NCBI RefSeq assembly: GCF_014251755.1
Contig: NZ_CP059200.1
Coordinates: 561,921 to 625,920, forward strand
Origin: Blattabacterium cuenoti
Lineage (GTDB): Bacteria; Bacteroidota; Bacteroidia; Flavobacteriales; Blattabacteriaceae
Reading direction: 5' to 3'
Length of the DNA stretch: 64,000 nt
Below the pieces are notes generated by a model. That model did not search any database, was not told the origin of the DNA, and saw nothing but the letters and a program-made list of their open reading frames with translations. Position numbers and translations under genes: made by a program. Positions 30,947 through 39,663 of this stretch are shown piece by piece; positions within the stretch are counted from its first letter, which is position 1; every line of letters starts with the position of its first letter.

Positions 30947-31180
30947 TTAAAGTTCATATTCATCTCTATTCCAATAAAAATCTTCATCATCACGTGGATA
31001 ATCCGCCCATATATCTTCTATAGTTTCAAAAACTTCTCCATCTCCATTTTCTAATTGTTGAAGATTTTCAACTACTTCTAAAGGAGCTCCAGTTCGAATA
31101 GCAAAATCAATCAATTCATCCTTTGTTGCAGGCCAAGGAGCATCTTCTAAATGAGAAGCTAATTCTAAAGTCCAATACAT
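30947..31180 (-). CDS. DUF2795 domain protein
   Basis: A 77-residue acidic protein beginning MYWTLELASHLEDAPWPATKDELIDFAIRTG, written here as two parts of a near-invariant Bacteroidetes sequence: MYWTLELASHLEDAPWP and TKDELIDFAIRTG. It matches the DUF2795 family; function is unknown. Strong conservation in a shrinking genome suggests an important role. It sits upstream of secA on the same strand, divergent from fmt. Confidence 0.85.
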   Translation of the reverse strand: MYWTLELASHLEDAPWPATKDELIDFAIRTGAPLEVVENLQQLENGDGEVFETIEDIWADYPRDDEDFYWNRDEYEL

Positions 31181-31313
31181 ATATTGATATTTTTATTATT
31201 AAAAAATCAAAAAAATGATATTTTATTTTATATATTTGATTTTCAAAAATCAATGAACTTTTTCATAAAAATCACAAGATAAAATTAGTGAATTTAAATT
31301 ACAAATAAATTAT

Positions 31314-32276
31314 ATGAAAAAGTTTCCAAAAATTGTATTTATAGGTTCAACCCATTTTTCTCTTTATACATTAAAAGAATTATATATTAAACAATACAAC
31401 ATTGTAGGAATAATCACAAGCCCTGATAATCCATTTTTTAAACAAAATAAAAAAGCATTCCCTCCTGTAAAAATATACGCATTAGAAAATAAAATTCCTT
31501 TTTTACAACCTGTAAATCTTTTACATTCTTCTTTTTTAGAAAAGATAAAAATATGGAATGCAGATATACAAATTGTTGTCTCTTTTCGAGTTCTTCCCAA
31601 AAAAGTATGGAATTTACCTAAAATGGGTTCTTTCAATTTACATGCATCTCTTTTACCCCAATATAAAGGAGCAGCTCCGATTAACTGGGCCATTATTAAT
31701 GGAGAAAATAAAACGGGATTGACTACTTTTTTCATAGAAGAACAAATAGATTCTGGAAAAATTCTTTTTCAAAAAGAAATTCAAATAAGAAAAGAAGAAA
31801 CTGCAGGAGAATTAGAAAAAAAATTAACAAAAATTAGTGGTTTTATGGTTATTCAAACTTTAGAAAATATTCTAAAAAAGAAAATTAAACCTATTTCTCA
31901 AAAAAATATTGATTCTTCTTTATTAAAATATGCTCCTAAAATATCCACTAAAGATTGTAGAATACAATGGGAAAATTCTAATATAGAATCAATTTACAAT
32001 AAAATAAGAGGATTAAGTCCTTATCCTACAGCATGGACATTGTTATTTTTTAATAACAACAAATTTGTGAGATTTAAAATTTTTCTTGTTAAAAAAATAC
32101 GAAAAACACATACTTTAGCAATTGGTAGGATACTTATTTCATCGCATGAAATGAAAATATCCGTTAAAAACGGTTTTATATCTATTATGGAAGGACAAAT
32201 AGAAGGAAAAAAAAGAATGCATGTTAAAAATTTAATTAATGGATTGAAAATCAGAAAAAACCTTTTTGTTCGATAA
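31314..32276 (+). CDS. fmt: Methionyl-tRNA formyltransferase
   Basis: A 320-residue enzyme that formylates initiator Met-tRNA. The folate-binding and catalytic segment is NLHASLLPQYKGAAPINWA, with catalytic His, then FIEEQIDSGKILF with the conserved Asp. The C-terminal OB-like tRNA-binding domain begins near IYNKIRGLSPYPTAW. Length is normal. An 8-bp inverted repeat lies at 31236-31253 in its 133-bp upstream region, beside a TATATTTG box (31231-31238). Confidence 0.94.
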   Translation: MKKFPKIVFIGSTHFSLYTLKELYIKQYNIVGIITSPDNPFFKQNKKAFPPVKIYALENKIPFLQPVNLLHSSFLEKIKIWNADIQIVVSFRVLPKKVWNLPKMGSFNLHASLLPQYKGAAPINWAIINGENKTGLTTFFIEEQIDSGKILFQKEIQIRKEETAGELEKKLTKISGFMVIQTLENILKKKIKPISQKNIDSSLLKYAPKISTKDCRIQWENSNIESIYNKIRGLSPYPTAWTLLFFNNNKFVRFKIFLVKKIRKTHTLAIGRILISSHEMKISVKNGFISIMEGQIEGKKRMHVKNLINGLKIRKNLFVR

Positions 32277-32357
32277 AATTTTAGTTATTTATCTATATTT
32301 GTTTTTGTTTTAGTTATAATATTATTTTATAGTAAAATAAAATTAAATTTATCATTC

Positions 32358-32624
32358 ATGAATAAAACAGAATTGGTTAATTCAATAGCTGAAAAAACTG
32401 GAATAACAAAAATAAAAGCTAAAAACGTTACAGATGCATTTATTGAAACAGTGATAGAATCTTTAAAAAAAGGAAATAAGGTTACTCTTGTCGGATTCGG
32501 TACTTTTTCTGTAGTAGAAAGACATCCTAGAAATGGAGTCAATCCTAGAACAGGAAAAAAAATACATATTCCAGGAAAAAAAGTAGCTAAATTTAAAATA
32601 GGAGCAGAATTAACAAAATTGTGA
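32358..32624 (+). CDS. hup: DNA-binding protein HU
   Basis: An 88-residue nucleoid protein of the HU/IHF family. The signature GFGTFSVVERHPRNGVNP in the DNA-binding arm, NPRTGKKIHIPGKK and a normal N-terminal dimerisation helix are all present. A single small HU is typical in reduced genomes. A strong hairpin follows at 32650-32689. Confidence 0.94.
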   Translation: MNKTELVNSIAEKTGITKIKAKNVTDAFIETVIESLKKGNKVTLVGFGTFSVVERHPRNGVNPRTGKKIHIPGKKVAKFKIGAELTKL

Positions 32625-32649
32625 TTTCTAATTTTGTTCTAACTAATAA

Positions 32650-32689
32650 AAAAAGATAAAGTTTCGTTGTTTACAAACTTTATCTTTTT
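32650..32689. terminator. Bidirectional stem-loop terminator between hup and pdxH
   Basis: A perfect 15-bp stem (32650-32664 with 32675-32689) and a 10-nt loop lie between the convergent hup and pdxH stop codons. The stem begins with A5 and ends with T5, so it presents a U-tract in both directions. It is the clearest terminator in the window. Confidence 0.8.
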
Positions 32690-32702
32690 CATTGTCTATC
32701 AT

Positions 32703-33356
32703 TTAGGGATAGAATCTATGCAAGATCCATTTTTCTTTTAAGAAATAAACCAATCTATCATGGAGTCTGTTAGGTTGTCCCTGCCAAAATTCCATTTTAT
32801 ATGGTTTTACAATATATCCTCCCCAATCAAAAGGACGTTTTATTGTTTTTTTATCAAAAAAGTTCTTCCATTTATTATATTGTTTTAATAAATATTCTTT
32901 AGATGAAAGAATCATACTTTGTCTAGAAGCCCAACTTCCAATTTGATTTTCTCTAGGTCTATTATGAAAATATTCATCTGATTTTTTTCTTGGAATTTTA
33001 TATGTTCTTCCTTTAATAAGGATTTGTCTTTCCATATTTTTCCAATAAAAAGAAATACATACTTTTGGTCTGTTTTGAATTGCTTTTCCTTTCAAACTAT
33101 AATAATTTGTATAAAAAATAAATCCGTTTTCTGAATATTCTTTTAATAAAACAATTCTAGTTTCTGGGCCTCCATCTTCTCCTATGGTAGAAATAGACAT
33201 AGCATTAATTTCTTCATTATCTTTTCTTTCTTGATGAAAGGATTTTTCCTGTTGAAACCAGTCATCAAACAATTGAAAAGGTTTTTTTGGAACATCAGAT
33301 TCTAATAATGAATTTTTTTCATAATTTTTTCTGAACTTACTCAAGTCAACAGTCAT
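32703..33356 (-). CDS. pdxH: Pyridoxamine 5'-phosphate oxidase
   Basis: A 217-residue FMN enzyme oxidising PNP or PMP to pyridoxal phosphate. Conserved segments are NAMSIST, TRIVLLKEY, FYTNYYSLKGKAIQ, the FMN-binding FYWKNMERQI, and near the C-terminus EFWQGQPNRLHDR. Full length. It completes the PLP route with pdxA and pdxJ. A TATTTTTG box (complement of 33373-33380) lies just upstream. Confidence 0.94.
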   Translation of the reverse strand: MTVDLSKFRKNYEKNSLLESDVPKKPFQLFDDWFQQEKSFHQERKDNEEINAMSISTIGEDGGPETRIVLLKEYSENGFIFYTNYYSLKGKAIQNRPKVCISFYWKNMERQILIKGRTYKIPRKKSDEYFHNRPRENQIGSWASRQSMILSSKEYLLKQYNKWKNFFDKKTIKRPFDWGGYIVKPYKMEFWQGQPNRLHDRLVYFLKEKWILHRFYP

Positions 33357-33416
33357 AATAATATTATTTAAACAAAAATATACTAACTTTATTAATTGTT
33401 ACCACCCCATAATAAT

Positions 33417-33490
33417 GGCGTGATAGCTCAGTTGGTTAGAGCGTTGGATTCATAACCCAGAGGTCGGGGGTTCAAATCCCCCTCACGCTA
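33417..33490 (+). tRNA. tRNA-Met (CAT anticodon)
   Basis: A 74-nt cloverleaf: acceptor GGCGTGA pairs with TCACGCT (one G-U), D-arm AGCTCAGTTGGTTAGAGC, anticodon loop TTCATAA, T-arm GGGGGTTCAAATCCCCC, discriminator A. The anticodon stem has an A-C mismatch next to the loop. CAT may mean elongator Met or, with lysidine, Ile2; the initiator GGG/CCC anticodon stem is not present. CCA is not encoded. Confidence 0.88.
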
Positions 33491-33535
33491 CTACTACAAC
33501 TAAGGAATCAATTTTTTCAAACAATACTACAGAAT

Positions 33536-34682
33536 ATGTATTTTTCTGTTTTGAGTTACTTTCTGTTAAGAAAATTACATACTTTATATAAAATTATAAA
33601 TATTAATAATTTATCGAATTCAATAACTTTTGAAATTTCGAAAAAAAATCAATTAAAAATTATATGGGGATTAGATTCAAAAAATCTAATTTATACATAT
33701 ATAAAAATCAATGTTCAGAAATATACCAAAGAAAAAGCAACTCTATCTATCAAATTTATGATAAATGTTTTAACTACATTTTCAAATGAAGAACTTTTTT
33801 TAAAAAAGAAAAAAAATACACTTAATATTTATTCTAAACAGGGAGTTTATAAAATTCCTACTTATTATGATTTGAATCATAATAAAAATATCCTTATACT
33901 ATGTAAGTCTTCTTTTGTTCATAGAATATCTTTGTTTTCCAAACTATTTTTAAAAATTTTAAACAAAACTTTATTTTCTATTACTAGAAACGAGGAATTG
34001 CCTCCTATATTAAATGGAGTTTTTTTTCAATTTTTTACCCATGAAGCAAATTTTGTATCAACGGATACTTATAGACTGATCAAATATACTATAAATAATT
34101 TTAAAACAGATCAAAGGATCCAATTTACTATATCTAGTATAGATCTTAATATAGTTAGGGAAATATTAAAAAATGAAAAAAAAAATAATATTATTATTGA
34201 ATATTATGAAAAAAAAAAATGTAATCTTTTATTTTAAGAATCATATTTTTTCATGTCAACTAATAAATGAAAACTATCCAGACTATCGTTCTGTAATACC
34301 TCATAATAATCAATGTCATGTTTCTTTGATTATTAATAAATTTTTATTGTTAAATACTATTAAAAGAGTTTCTATTTTTTCTAAGAATAGAAAGAATTTT
34401 ATTGATTTTTATTTTAATCATAATAAATTAAAAATTTATGATCAAAATACGATTGATGCTCATAATTCTATTTCAGAAATAAAGTGTAAAGTTCTTTCTA
34501 AAAAAATGAAAAATATGAAAATAGGTTTTAATTCTCAATTTTTAATTGAAATTTTATCTTCTTTAAATGAAGATTTTGTTTATTTTGAATTATATCATAA
34601 AATGGGAATTTTAAGGCCTTTATATAATAAACAAAAAGAAGAATCAATTTTTATATTGATTATGTCTATAATAAAAGTATGA
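33536..34682 (+). CDS. dnaN: DNA polymerase III beta clamp, split by a poly-A frameshift
   Basis: The sliding clamp that tethers the replicative polymerase. The first frame (33536-34237) covers domains one and two (FSITRNEELPPILNGVFFQF, FVSTDTYRLIKYT). The second frame, entered in the poly-A tract at 34209-34219, continues NVIFYFKNHIFSCQLI, then ENYPDYRSVIP, RVSIFS and GFNSQFLIEIL. The tract has eleven A; removing one gives a single frame of about 380 residues, the normal length. Both halves keep family motifs throughout. An automatic annotator would call it a pseudogene, but the clamp is essential, so slippage rescue or a base-count error is more likely. Confidence 0.85.
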
Positions 34683-36748
34683 AAATATCATTGAATTGGA
34701 TTAAAAAATATGTATTTCCTCTTAATATGGACGAAAACAAAATCTCCAATATATTAACTGATATTGGACTCACAGTAAAAGGGATTCATAATGAAAACCA
34801 AGATTTTGTTTTAGATGTGGAAATAACACCTAATCGTACAGATGCTATGAGTCATTACGGAATTGCACGTGATTTATATGCCGTATTAAAATTTCGTGGA
34901 TATAAAGTTCATTTGGTAAAACCAATAATAAATGAAGAGATTCATTGTAATAATAGTAATAATAAATCTAATCTTTCAATTCTTGTAAAAATACATGATA
35001 CATGTATAAGGTATTCCGGAATATTTATTTCGAAAATAAAAATCGAAACATCTCCATGTTGGTTAATTTCTAGATTAAGATCTATAGGCATAAAATCTAT
35101 AAATAATATGATAGATATAATCCATTTTGTTATGTATGAATTAGGACAACCTATTCATATTTTTGATATGGATCAAATAGAGGATAAAAAAATTATAATA
35201 AAAAATGCGGACAATGATACAAAATTTCAATCTTCAGATAAGATTATAAGAAAACTTGATGAAGAAGATTTAGTTATTTATGATACTGTTAAACCATTAT
35301 CTATAGCTGGAATGATCAATCATATTAAATCAAATATACATGTTAGAACCAAAAATATATTTATTGGAAGTGCTTGTTTTAATCCCATCATAATCCGGAA
35401 TCTTATAAAAAAACATTCTATAAAAACAGAAACACAACATTTTTTTGAAAAAGATACAGATCCAAATCAGACTGTTTACGCTTTACAAAGAAGTGCTTTT
35501 CTTATCAAGAAGATCATAAAAAATAAGATAATATGTTCTGACATCATAGATTGTTATCCTAATCCTATATCTATTTCAAAAATCAGACTTCGTTATAAAA
35601 ACATTATCAATATTATAGGAAAAAAAATATCGAAAAAAAAAATTAAAAAAATTTTATCATTGTTGGAAATGATGATTGATTCTGAAAATGATCAATATTT
35701 ATTGATTCGTATTCCTTTCTATAGAACAGATGTTCAAAGAGAAATAGATGTAATTGAAGAAATATTTAGAATTTATGGAATTCATAAGATTCCAATACAT
35801 AATCAAATAAAAATTCCTACATTTCCTAAAATTTTTTTTAAAACAGAATATGAAATTCAAAAAATACTTTTTGAACAATTAGTTTGTTTTGGTTTTCAAG
35901 AAATTATTTCTTATACCATTAGAAAAAATGAAGAAAAATTTTCTTCTTTACTAAATTCTTTTTTGAAAAGACAAGAAATTAAGATTCTTAATCCTGTGAA
36001 CTACAATTATCAATTCATGAGATCCAGTTTGATATTCAGTATGATAGAATGTATTGAATATAATATTAAGAACAATAGAATCAAATCCAATATAAAATTT
36101 TTTGAATTAGGAAACATATATTATAAAATAAATAATAAATTTTTAGAAAAAACCTATCTCGGAATAGCGATATATCAAAAAAAAAAAACAGAATCTAAAA
36201 ATTATCCTTTTTTTTATTTGAAAGGAATTATTGAACAAATTTTTCAAAAAAGTGGAATATTGAATTATACTCAAATACTTTCCAAACATCCATTATTAGA
36301 AAATGGAATTTCCATATTATACAATCATAAAAATTTAGTTGAACTAGGAAAGTTTAAAAATCATATTTTCAAAAAAAATGAAATCTTTTATGCAGAAATT
36401 GATTGGAAATATTTAGTATCTATTATTCAGGAAAAAAAAATAATTTATATTCCATTTTCAAGATATCCTACTTCAAGGAGAGATTTATCTTTATTAGTAG
36501 ACAAGACTATTTCATTCGAAAAAATCAATCAATTAATCAAGAAAAAAGAAAATCATATTATTAAAAAAATTCAAATATATGATTTATATGAGGGAAAAAA
36601 TTTTCCTATATCAAAAAAATCTTACACAGTAAGTTTCTTTTTTGAAAGTCAAAAAGAGACACTGACTGATAAAATTATTAATAATTCAATGAAAGAAATT
36701 GAATTATTTTTGAAAAAAAAATTAAAAGCGGAAATAAGAGAAAAATAA
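34679..36748 (+). CDS. pheT: Phenylalanyl-tRNA synthetase beta subunit lacking the tRNA-binding OB domain
   Basis: A 689-residue beta subunit of the heterotetrameric synthetase. The N-terminal MKISLNWIKKYV, B3/B4 region (DVEITPNRTDAMSHYGIARDL), B5 and the C-terminal anticodon-binding FDX-ACB domain (FSRYPTSRRDLSLLVD) are present. Typical bacterial PheT is near 800 residues and has an EMAP/Trbp111-like OB domain between about residues 40 and 150; here residue 36 runs almost directly into the B3 domain, so that domain is absent. Starts 4 bp inside the dnaN end. An in-frame A12 lies at 36177-36188. Confidence 0.93.
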   Translation: MKISLNWIKKYVFPLNMDENKISNILTDIGLTVKGIHNENQDFVLDVEITPNRTDAMSHYGIARDLYAVLKFRGYKVHLVKPIINEEIHCNNSNNKSNLSILVKIHDTCIRYSGIFISKIKIETSPCWLISRLRSIGIKSINNMIDIIHFVMYELGQPIHIFDMDQIEDKKIIIKNADNDTKFQSSDKIIRKLDEEDLVIYDTVKPLSIAGMINHIKSNIHVRTKNIFIGSACFNPIIIRNLIKKHSIKTETQHFFEKDTDPNQTVYALQRSAFLIKKIIKNKIICSDIIDCYPNPISISKIRLRYKNIINIIGKKISKKKIKKILSLLEMMIDSENDQYLLIRIPFYRTDVQREIDVIEEIFRIYGIHKIPIHNQIKIPTFPKIFFKTEYEIQKILFEQLVCFGFQEIISYTIRKNEEKFSSLLNSFLKRQEIKILNPVNYNYQFMRSSLIFSMIECIEYNIKNNRIKSNIKFFELGNIYYKINNKFLEKTYLGIAIYQKKKTESKNYPFFYLKGIIEQIFQKSGILNYTQILSKHPLLENGISILYNHKNLVELGKFKNHIFKKNEIFYAEIDWKYLVSIIQEKKIIYIPFSRYPTSRRDLSLLVDKTISFEKINQLIKKKENHIIKKIQIYDLYEGKNFPISKKSYTVSFFFESQKETLTDKIINNSMKEIELFLKKKLKAEIREK

Positions 36749-36750
36749 AA

Positions 36751-38199
36751 TTATATAATAATAGACAATTTTTTTAAAATTTTTTCGAATCCAGTTTCTT
36801 GTTTTATAATTTTTGATATTTCTTTTATGTGAATTCTTTTTTGTTCCATGCTATCTCTGTTTCTCATAGTTACTGTATCTGTCTTGATCGTATCGTAATC
36901 TACAGTAAAACAAAATGGAGTTCCTATAGCATCTTGTCTTCTATATAATTTTCCAATGGATTCTTTTTCATCGTAAACCAATCTATGACGAATTTTTATA
37001 TCATGAAATATTCTTTTCGCGATTTCTTGTAATCCATCTTTTCTAACCAATGGAAAGATGGCCGCTTTAATTGGGGATAAAAAGTAGGGGAGTTTTAATA
37101 CTATACGTACTTTTCCATTTTTTAATTTTTCCTTTTTTAAGGAAGAAGAAAATATAGCTAAAAAAAGACGATCTAATCCTAAAGATGTTTCTATAACATA
37201 AGGGATATAATTTTTTTTCCATTCAACTATTCGAATTTTTTTTTTTGAAAACAATTCATGATTCTTTAAATCAAAATCTCTACGAGAATGAATTCCTTCT
37301 ATTTCTTGAAATCCAAAAGGAAAATGAAATTCTATATCTGATCCCGCACTTTCATAATGAGACAAATGATCATGATCACATAACTGATAATAATATGTTT
37401 TATCATCTCCTAAATTTAATTCTAAATGCCATTTTAATCGGTTTTTTTTCCAATACTCATACCATTTTATTTCTTCTTCTGGAAGAACAAAAAATTGCAT
37501 TTCCATTTGTTCAAATTCCCGCATTCTAAATAAAAATTTTCTTGCAACAATTTCATTTCTAAATGATTTTCCTATTTGAGCAATTCCAAATGGGATTTTC
37601 ATCCTACTAGATTTTACAATATTATGAAAATTTAAAAATACACCTTGAGCTGTTTCAGGACGAAGAAATAAATCTTTTTCATTTCTAATTTTAAACATCA
37701 TATTGAAATGTCGAATTTCTGTCCAATTTTTTGTTTTAAAAACGGGATCACAAATGCACAATTCATCAATTAAAACTTTTATATCTATTAAATCCTTTTT
37801 TTCCAAAGATTTAGATAAACGAGATAATATTTTTTCTTTTTTTTTAGGATCATTTAAAAAATTTTTTTTTACATATTCTTGAATTAAAATTTCAGGACGA
37901 TATCTTTTTTTAGAATCTTTATGATCAATTAATAATTCGTTAAATTTATCAACATGACCGGATGCATGCCAAACATCAGAATGCATAAGAATAGAAGAAT
38001 CCACTCCTACTATATTTTCATGAAGTCGAGTCATAGATTTCCACCACAATTCTTTGATATTATTTTTTAACTCCACTCCGTGTGGTCCATAATCATAAAT
38101 CGCATTTAATCCTCCATAAATTTCGCTAGAAGGAAAAATAAAACCATAAACTTTTGCGTGAGAAATTAAAAAATCAAAAAAATAACTACATTTTTTCAT
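36751..38199 (-). CDS. glyS: Glycyl-tRNA synthetase (single-chain, dimeric type)
   Basis: A 482-residue class II synthetase. Motif 2 region (SFRNEIVARKFLFRMREFEQMEMQFF in parts: FRNEIVARKFLFRMREFEQ) and motif 3 (VIETSLGLDRLFLAIF) are clear, with the C-terminal anticodon-binding domain following. The frame opens at 38256, inside the trxB end, but MKKCSYFFDFLISHAK aligns with family starts. Convergent with pheT, 2 bp apart. This is the eukaryote-like single-subunit type, usual in Bacteroidetes. Confidence 0.93.
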   Translation of the reverse strand: MKKCSYFFDFLISHAKVYGFIFPSSEIYGGLNAIYDYGPHGVELKNNIKELWWKSMTRLHENIVGVDSSILMHSDVWHASGHVDKFNELLIDHKDSKKRYRPEILIQEYVKKNFLNDPKKKEKILSRLSKSLEKKDLIDIKVLIDELCICDPVFKTKNWTEIRHFNMMFKIRNEKDLFLRPETAQGVFLNFHNIVKSSRMKIPFGIAQIGKSFRNEIVARKFLFRMREFEQMEMQFFVLPEEEIKWYEYWKKNRLKWHLELNLGDDKTYYYQLCDHDHLSHYESAGSDIEFHFPFGFQEIEGIHSRRDFDLKNHELFSKKKIRIVEWKKNYIPYVIETSLGLDRLFLAIFSSSLKKEKLKNGKVRIVLKLPYFLSPIKAAIFPLVRKDGLQEIAKRIFHDIKIRHRLVYDEKESIGKLYRRQDAIGTPFCFTVDYDTIKTDTVTMRNRDSMEQKRIHIKEISKIIKQETGFEKILKKLSIII

Positions 38200-38204
38200 A
38201 TTAT

Positions 38205-39155
38205 TTATTCTACACATACATATAAATACTTTTCCAAATCTAATGCAGCCATACATCCAGTTCCAGCAGAAGTAATCGCTTGACGATAATCAGGATCTTG
38301 CACATCTCCTGCAGCAAATACTCCAGGTTTACTGGTTATGGTTTTTCCTTTTTGTACAATAATATATCCTTTTTCATCCAAATCTAATTCATTTTTAAAA
38401 ATCTCTGTATTAGGAACATGACCAATCGCAATAAATAAACCACTAATTAAAACAGTTCTACTAGTTTTATTTTTATGATTAAAAATTTTAATACCTTCCA
38501 AAAAATTATCTCCAATAATTTCTGTTACATTAGAACAAAATAATATGTTAATATTATTATTTTTCAAAATACGATTTTGCAAAATTTTGGATGCTTTCAA
38601 GTTTTCTTTTCTAACTATCAAATATACTTTTTTACAAATTTTTGCTAAAAAAATTGCTTCTTCTAAAGCTGTATCTCCACCTCCTATCACTGCTACATTT
38701 TTTTCTTTATGAAAAAAACCATCGCAAGTAGCACAAAAAGAAATTCCTAATCCTACAAATTGTTTTTCTTTATCAATTCCTAAAAATTTAGGACGAGAAC
38801 CTGTAGCTACAATGATACCTCTACTTTCTATACATTTTTTTGTAGAGAAAAAAATACGATGAATTCCTCCTTTTTTACTGGATAAAATAACATGATTCAC
38901 AGATTGATTAATTATTTTTGTATTAAAACGTTCTGCTTGTTTTTTACAATTTTTCATCAGATCGTTTCCATTAACTCCTTCTGGGAATCCCATATAATTA
39001 TCCACACTAGTTGTTGTGGTCAATTGTCCTCCTGGTTGAAATCCCGTAAAAAGAATAGGATTCATATCAGCTCTAGACGCATATATAGCAGCAGAATAAC
39101 CAGCAGGTCCAGATCCAATAATTACACAATTATGTATTTTTTTTTTAAATAACAT
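38205..39155 (-). CDS. trxB: Thioredoxin-disulfide reductase
   Basis: A 316-residue FAD/NADPH flavoprotein reducing thioredoxin. FAD-binding GSGPAGYSAAIYASRA is near residues 14-29, the redox-active CATC is Cys141/Cys144, the NADPH-binding VIGGGDTALEEA follows, and the C-terminal GVFAAGDVQDPDYRQAITSAG (in part, FAAGDVQDPDYRQAI) binds FAD. Full length. It lies 5 bp upstream of glyS on the same strand. Confidence 0.94.
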   Translation of the reverse strand: MLFKKKIHNCVIIGSGPAGYSAAIYASRADMNPILFTGFQPGGQLTTTTSVDNYMGFPEGVNGNDLMKNCKKQAERFNTKIINQSVNHVILSSKKGGIHRIFFSTKKCIESRGIIVATGSRPKFLGIDKEKQFVGLGISFCATCDGFFHKEKNVAVIGGGDTALEEAIFLAKICKKVYLIVRKENLKASKILQNRILKNNNINILFCSNVTEIIGDNFLEGIKIFNHKNKTSRTVLISGLFIAIGHVPNTEIFKNELDLDEKGYIIVQKGKTITSKPGVFAAGDVQDPDYRQAITSAGTGCMAALDLEKYLYVCVE

Positions 39156-39210
39156 AAAATAATTTTATACAAATATTTTTAATTTTTGTCATTTAATCAT
39201 TGAATAAATT

Positions 39211-39645
39211 ATGCATGATTTAAATTTTTTTATAGAAGAACATTTATATCTGAAAAAAATGAAAAATAGAATTCATATATTTTGCGTAATCAGAAAAAAA
39301 TTTTATCTTTTTACTCAAGAAGAAGTGATACGTCAATATATAATTTTTTTATTAAAAAAAATAAAAAATTATAAAAACTCCAACATATGGGTAGAATATC
39401 CTTTCAAAATAAATAAATTAAATAAAAGGATAGATATTCTTGTTCAATTTCAAAGAAAACCACACATTCTTATAGAATGTAAAAACCCAAAAATTCCTAT
39501 TACGCAAAAAACTTTTGATCAAATTTCCATATATAATAAAACGATCAAAGCTCCATTTTTAATGATCAGTAATGGAATAAAAAACTTTATTTTTCAAGTT
39601 GATACATACAAAAAAAAGTTTTCATTTTTAAAACAGATTCCATAA
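39211..39645 (+). CDS. Free-standing HsdR N-terminal-like domain protein
   Basis: A 144-residue protein matching a small Bacteroidetes family named after the N-terminal nuclease-like domain of type I restriction subunits (HsdR_N). A PD-(D/E)XK-like core is visible: Asp75 in KRIDILV, then Glu89 and Lys91 in LIECKNPKI. It opens with a conserved IRKKFYLFTQEEVIRQY. No hsdM, hsdS or helicase gene is nearby, so this is not part of a restriction system here. Its role is unknown; a housekeeping nuclease or nucleic-acid-binding role is possible. Confidence 0.75.
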   Translation: MHDLNFFIEEHLYLKKMKNRIHIFCVIRKKFYLFTQEEVIRQYIIFLLKKIKNYKNSNIWVEYPFKINKLNKRIDILVQFQRKPHILIECKNPKIPITQKTFDQISIYNKTIKAPFLMISNGIKNFIFQVDTYKKKFSFLKQIP

Positions 39646-39663
39646 ATACACTAACATCATTCA

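Noticed and set aside
38200..38256. Upstream extension of glycyl-tRNA synthetase to 38256
   Set aside because: It would lie inside the trxB coding end and has no family similarity; the methionine at 38199 matches normal starts.
39211..39645. Type I restriction-modification or defence island
   Set aside because: Only one small HsdR-N-like domain is present, flanked by housekeeping genes, with no methylase, specificity subunit or helicase.
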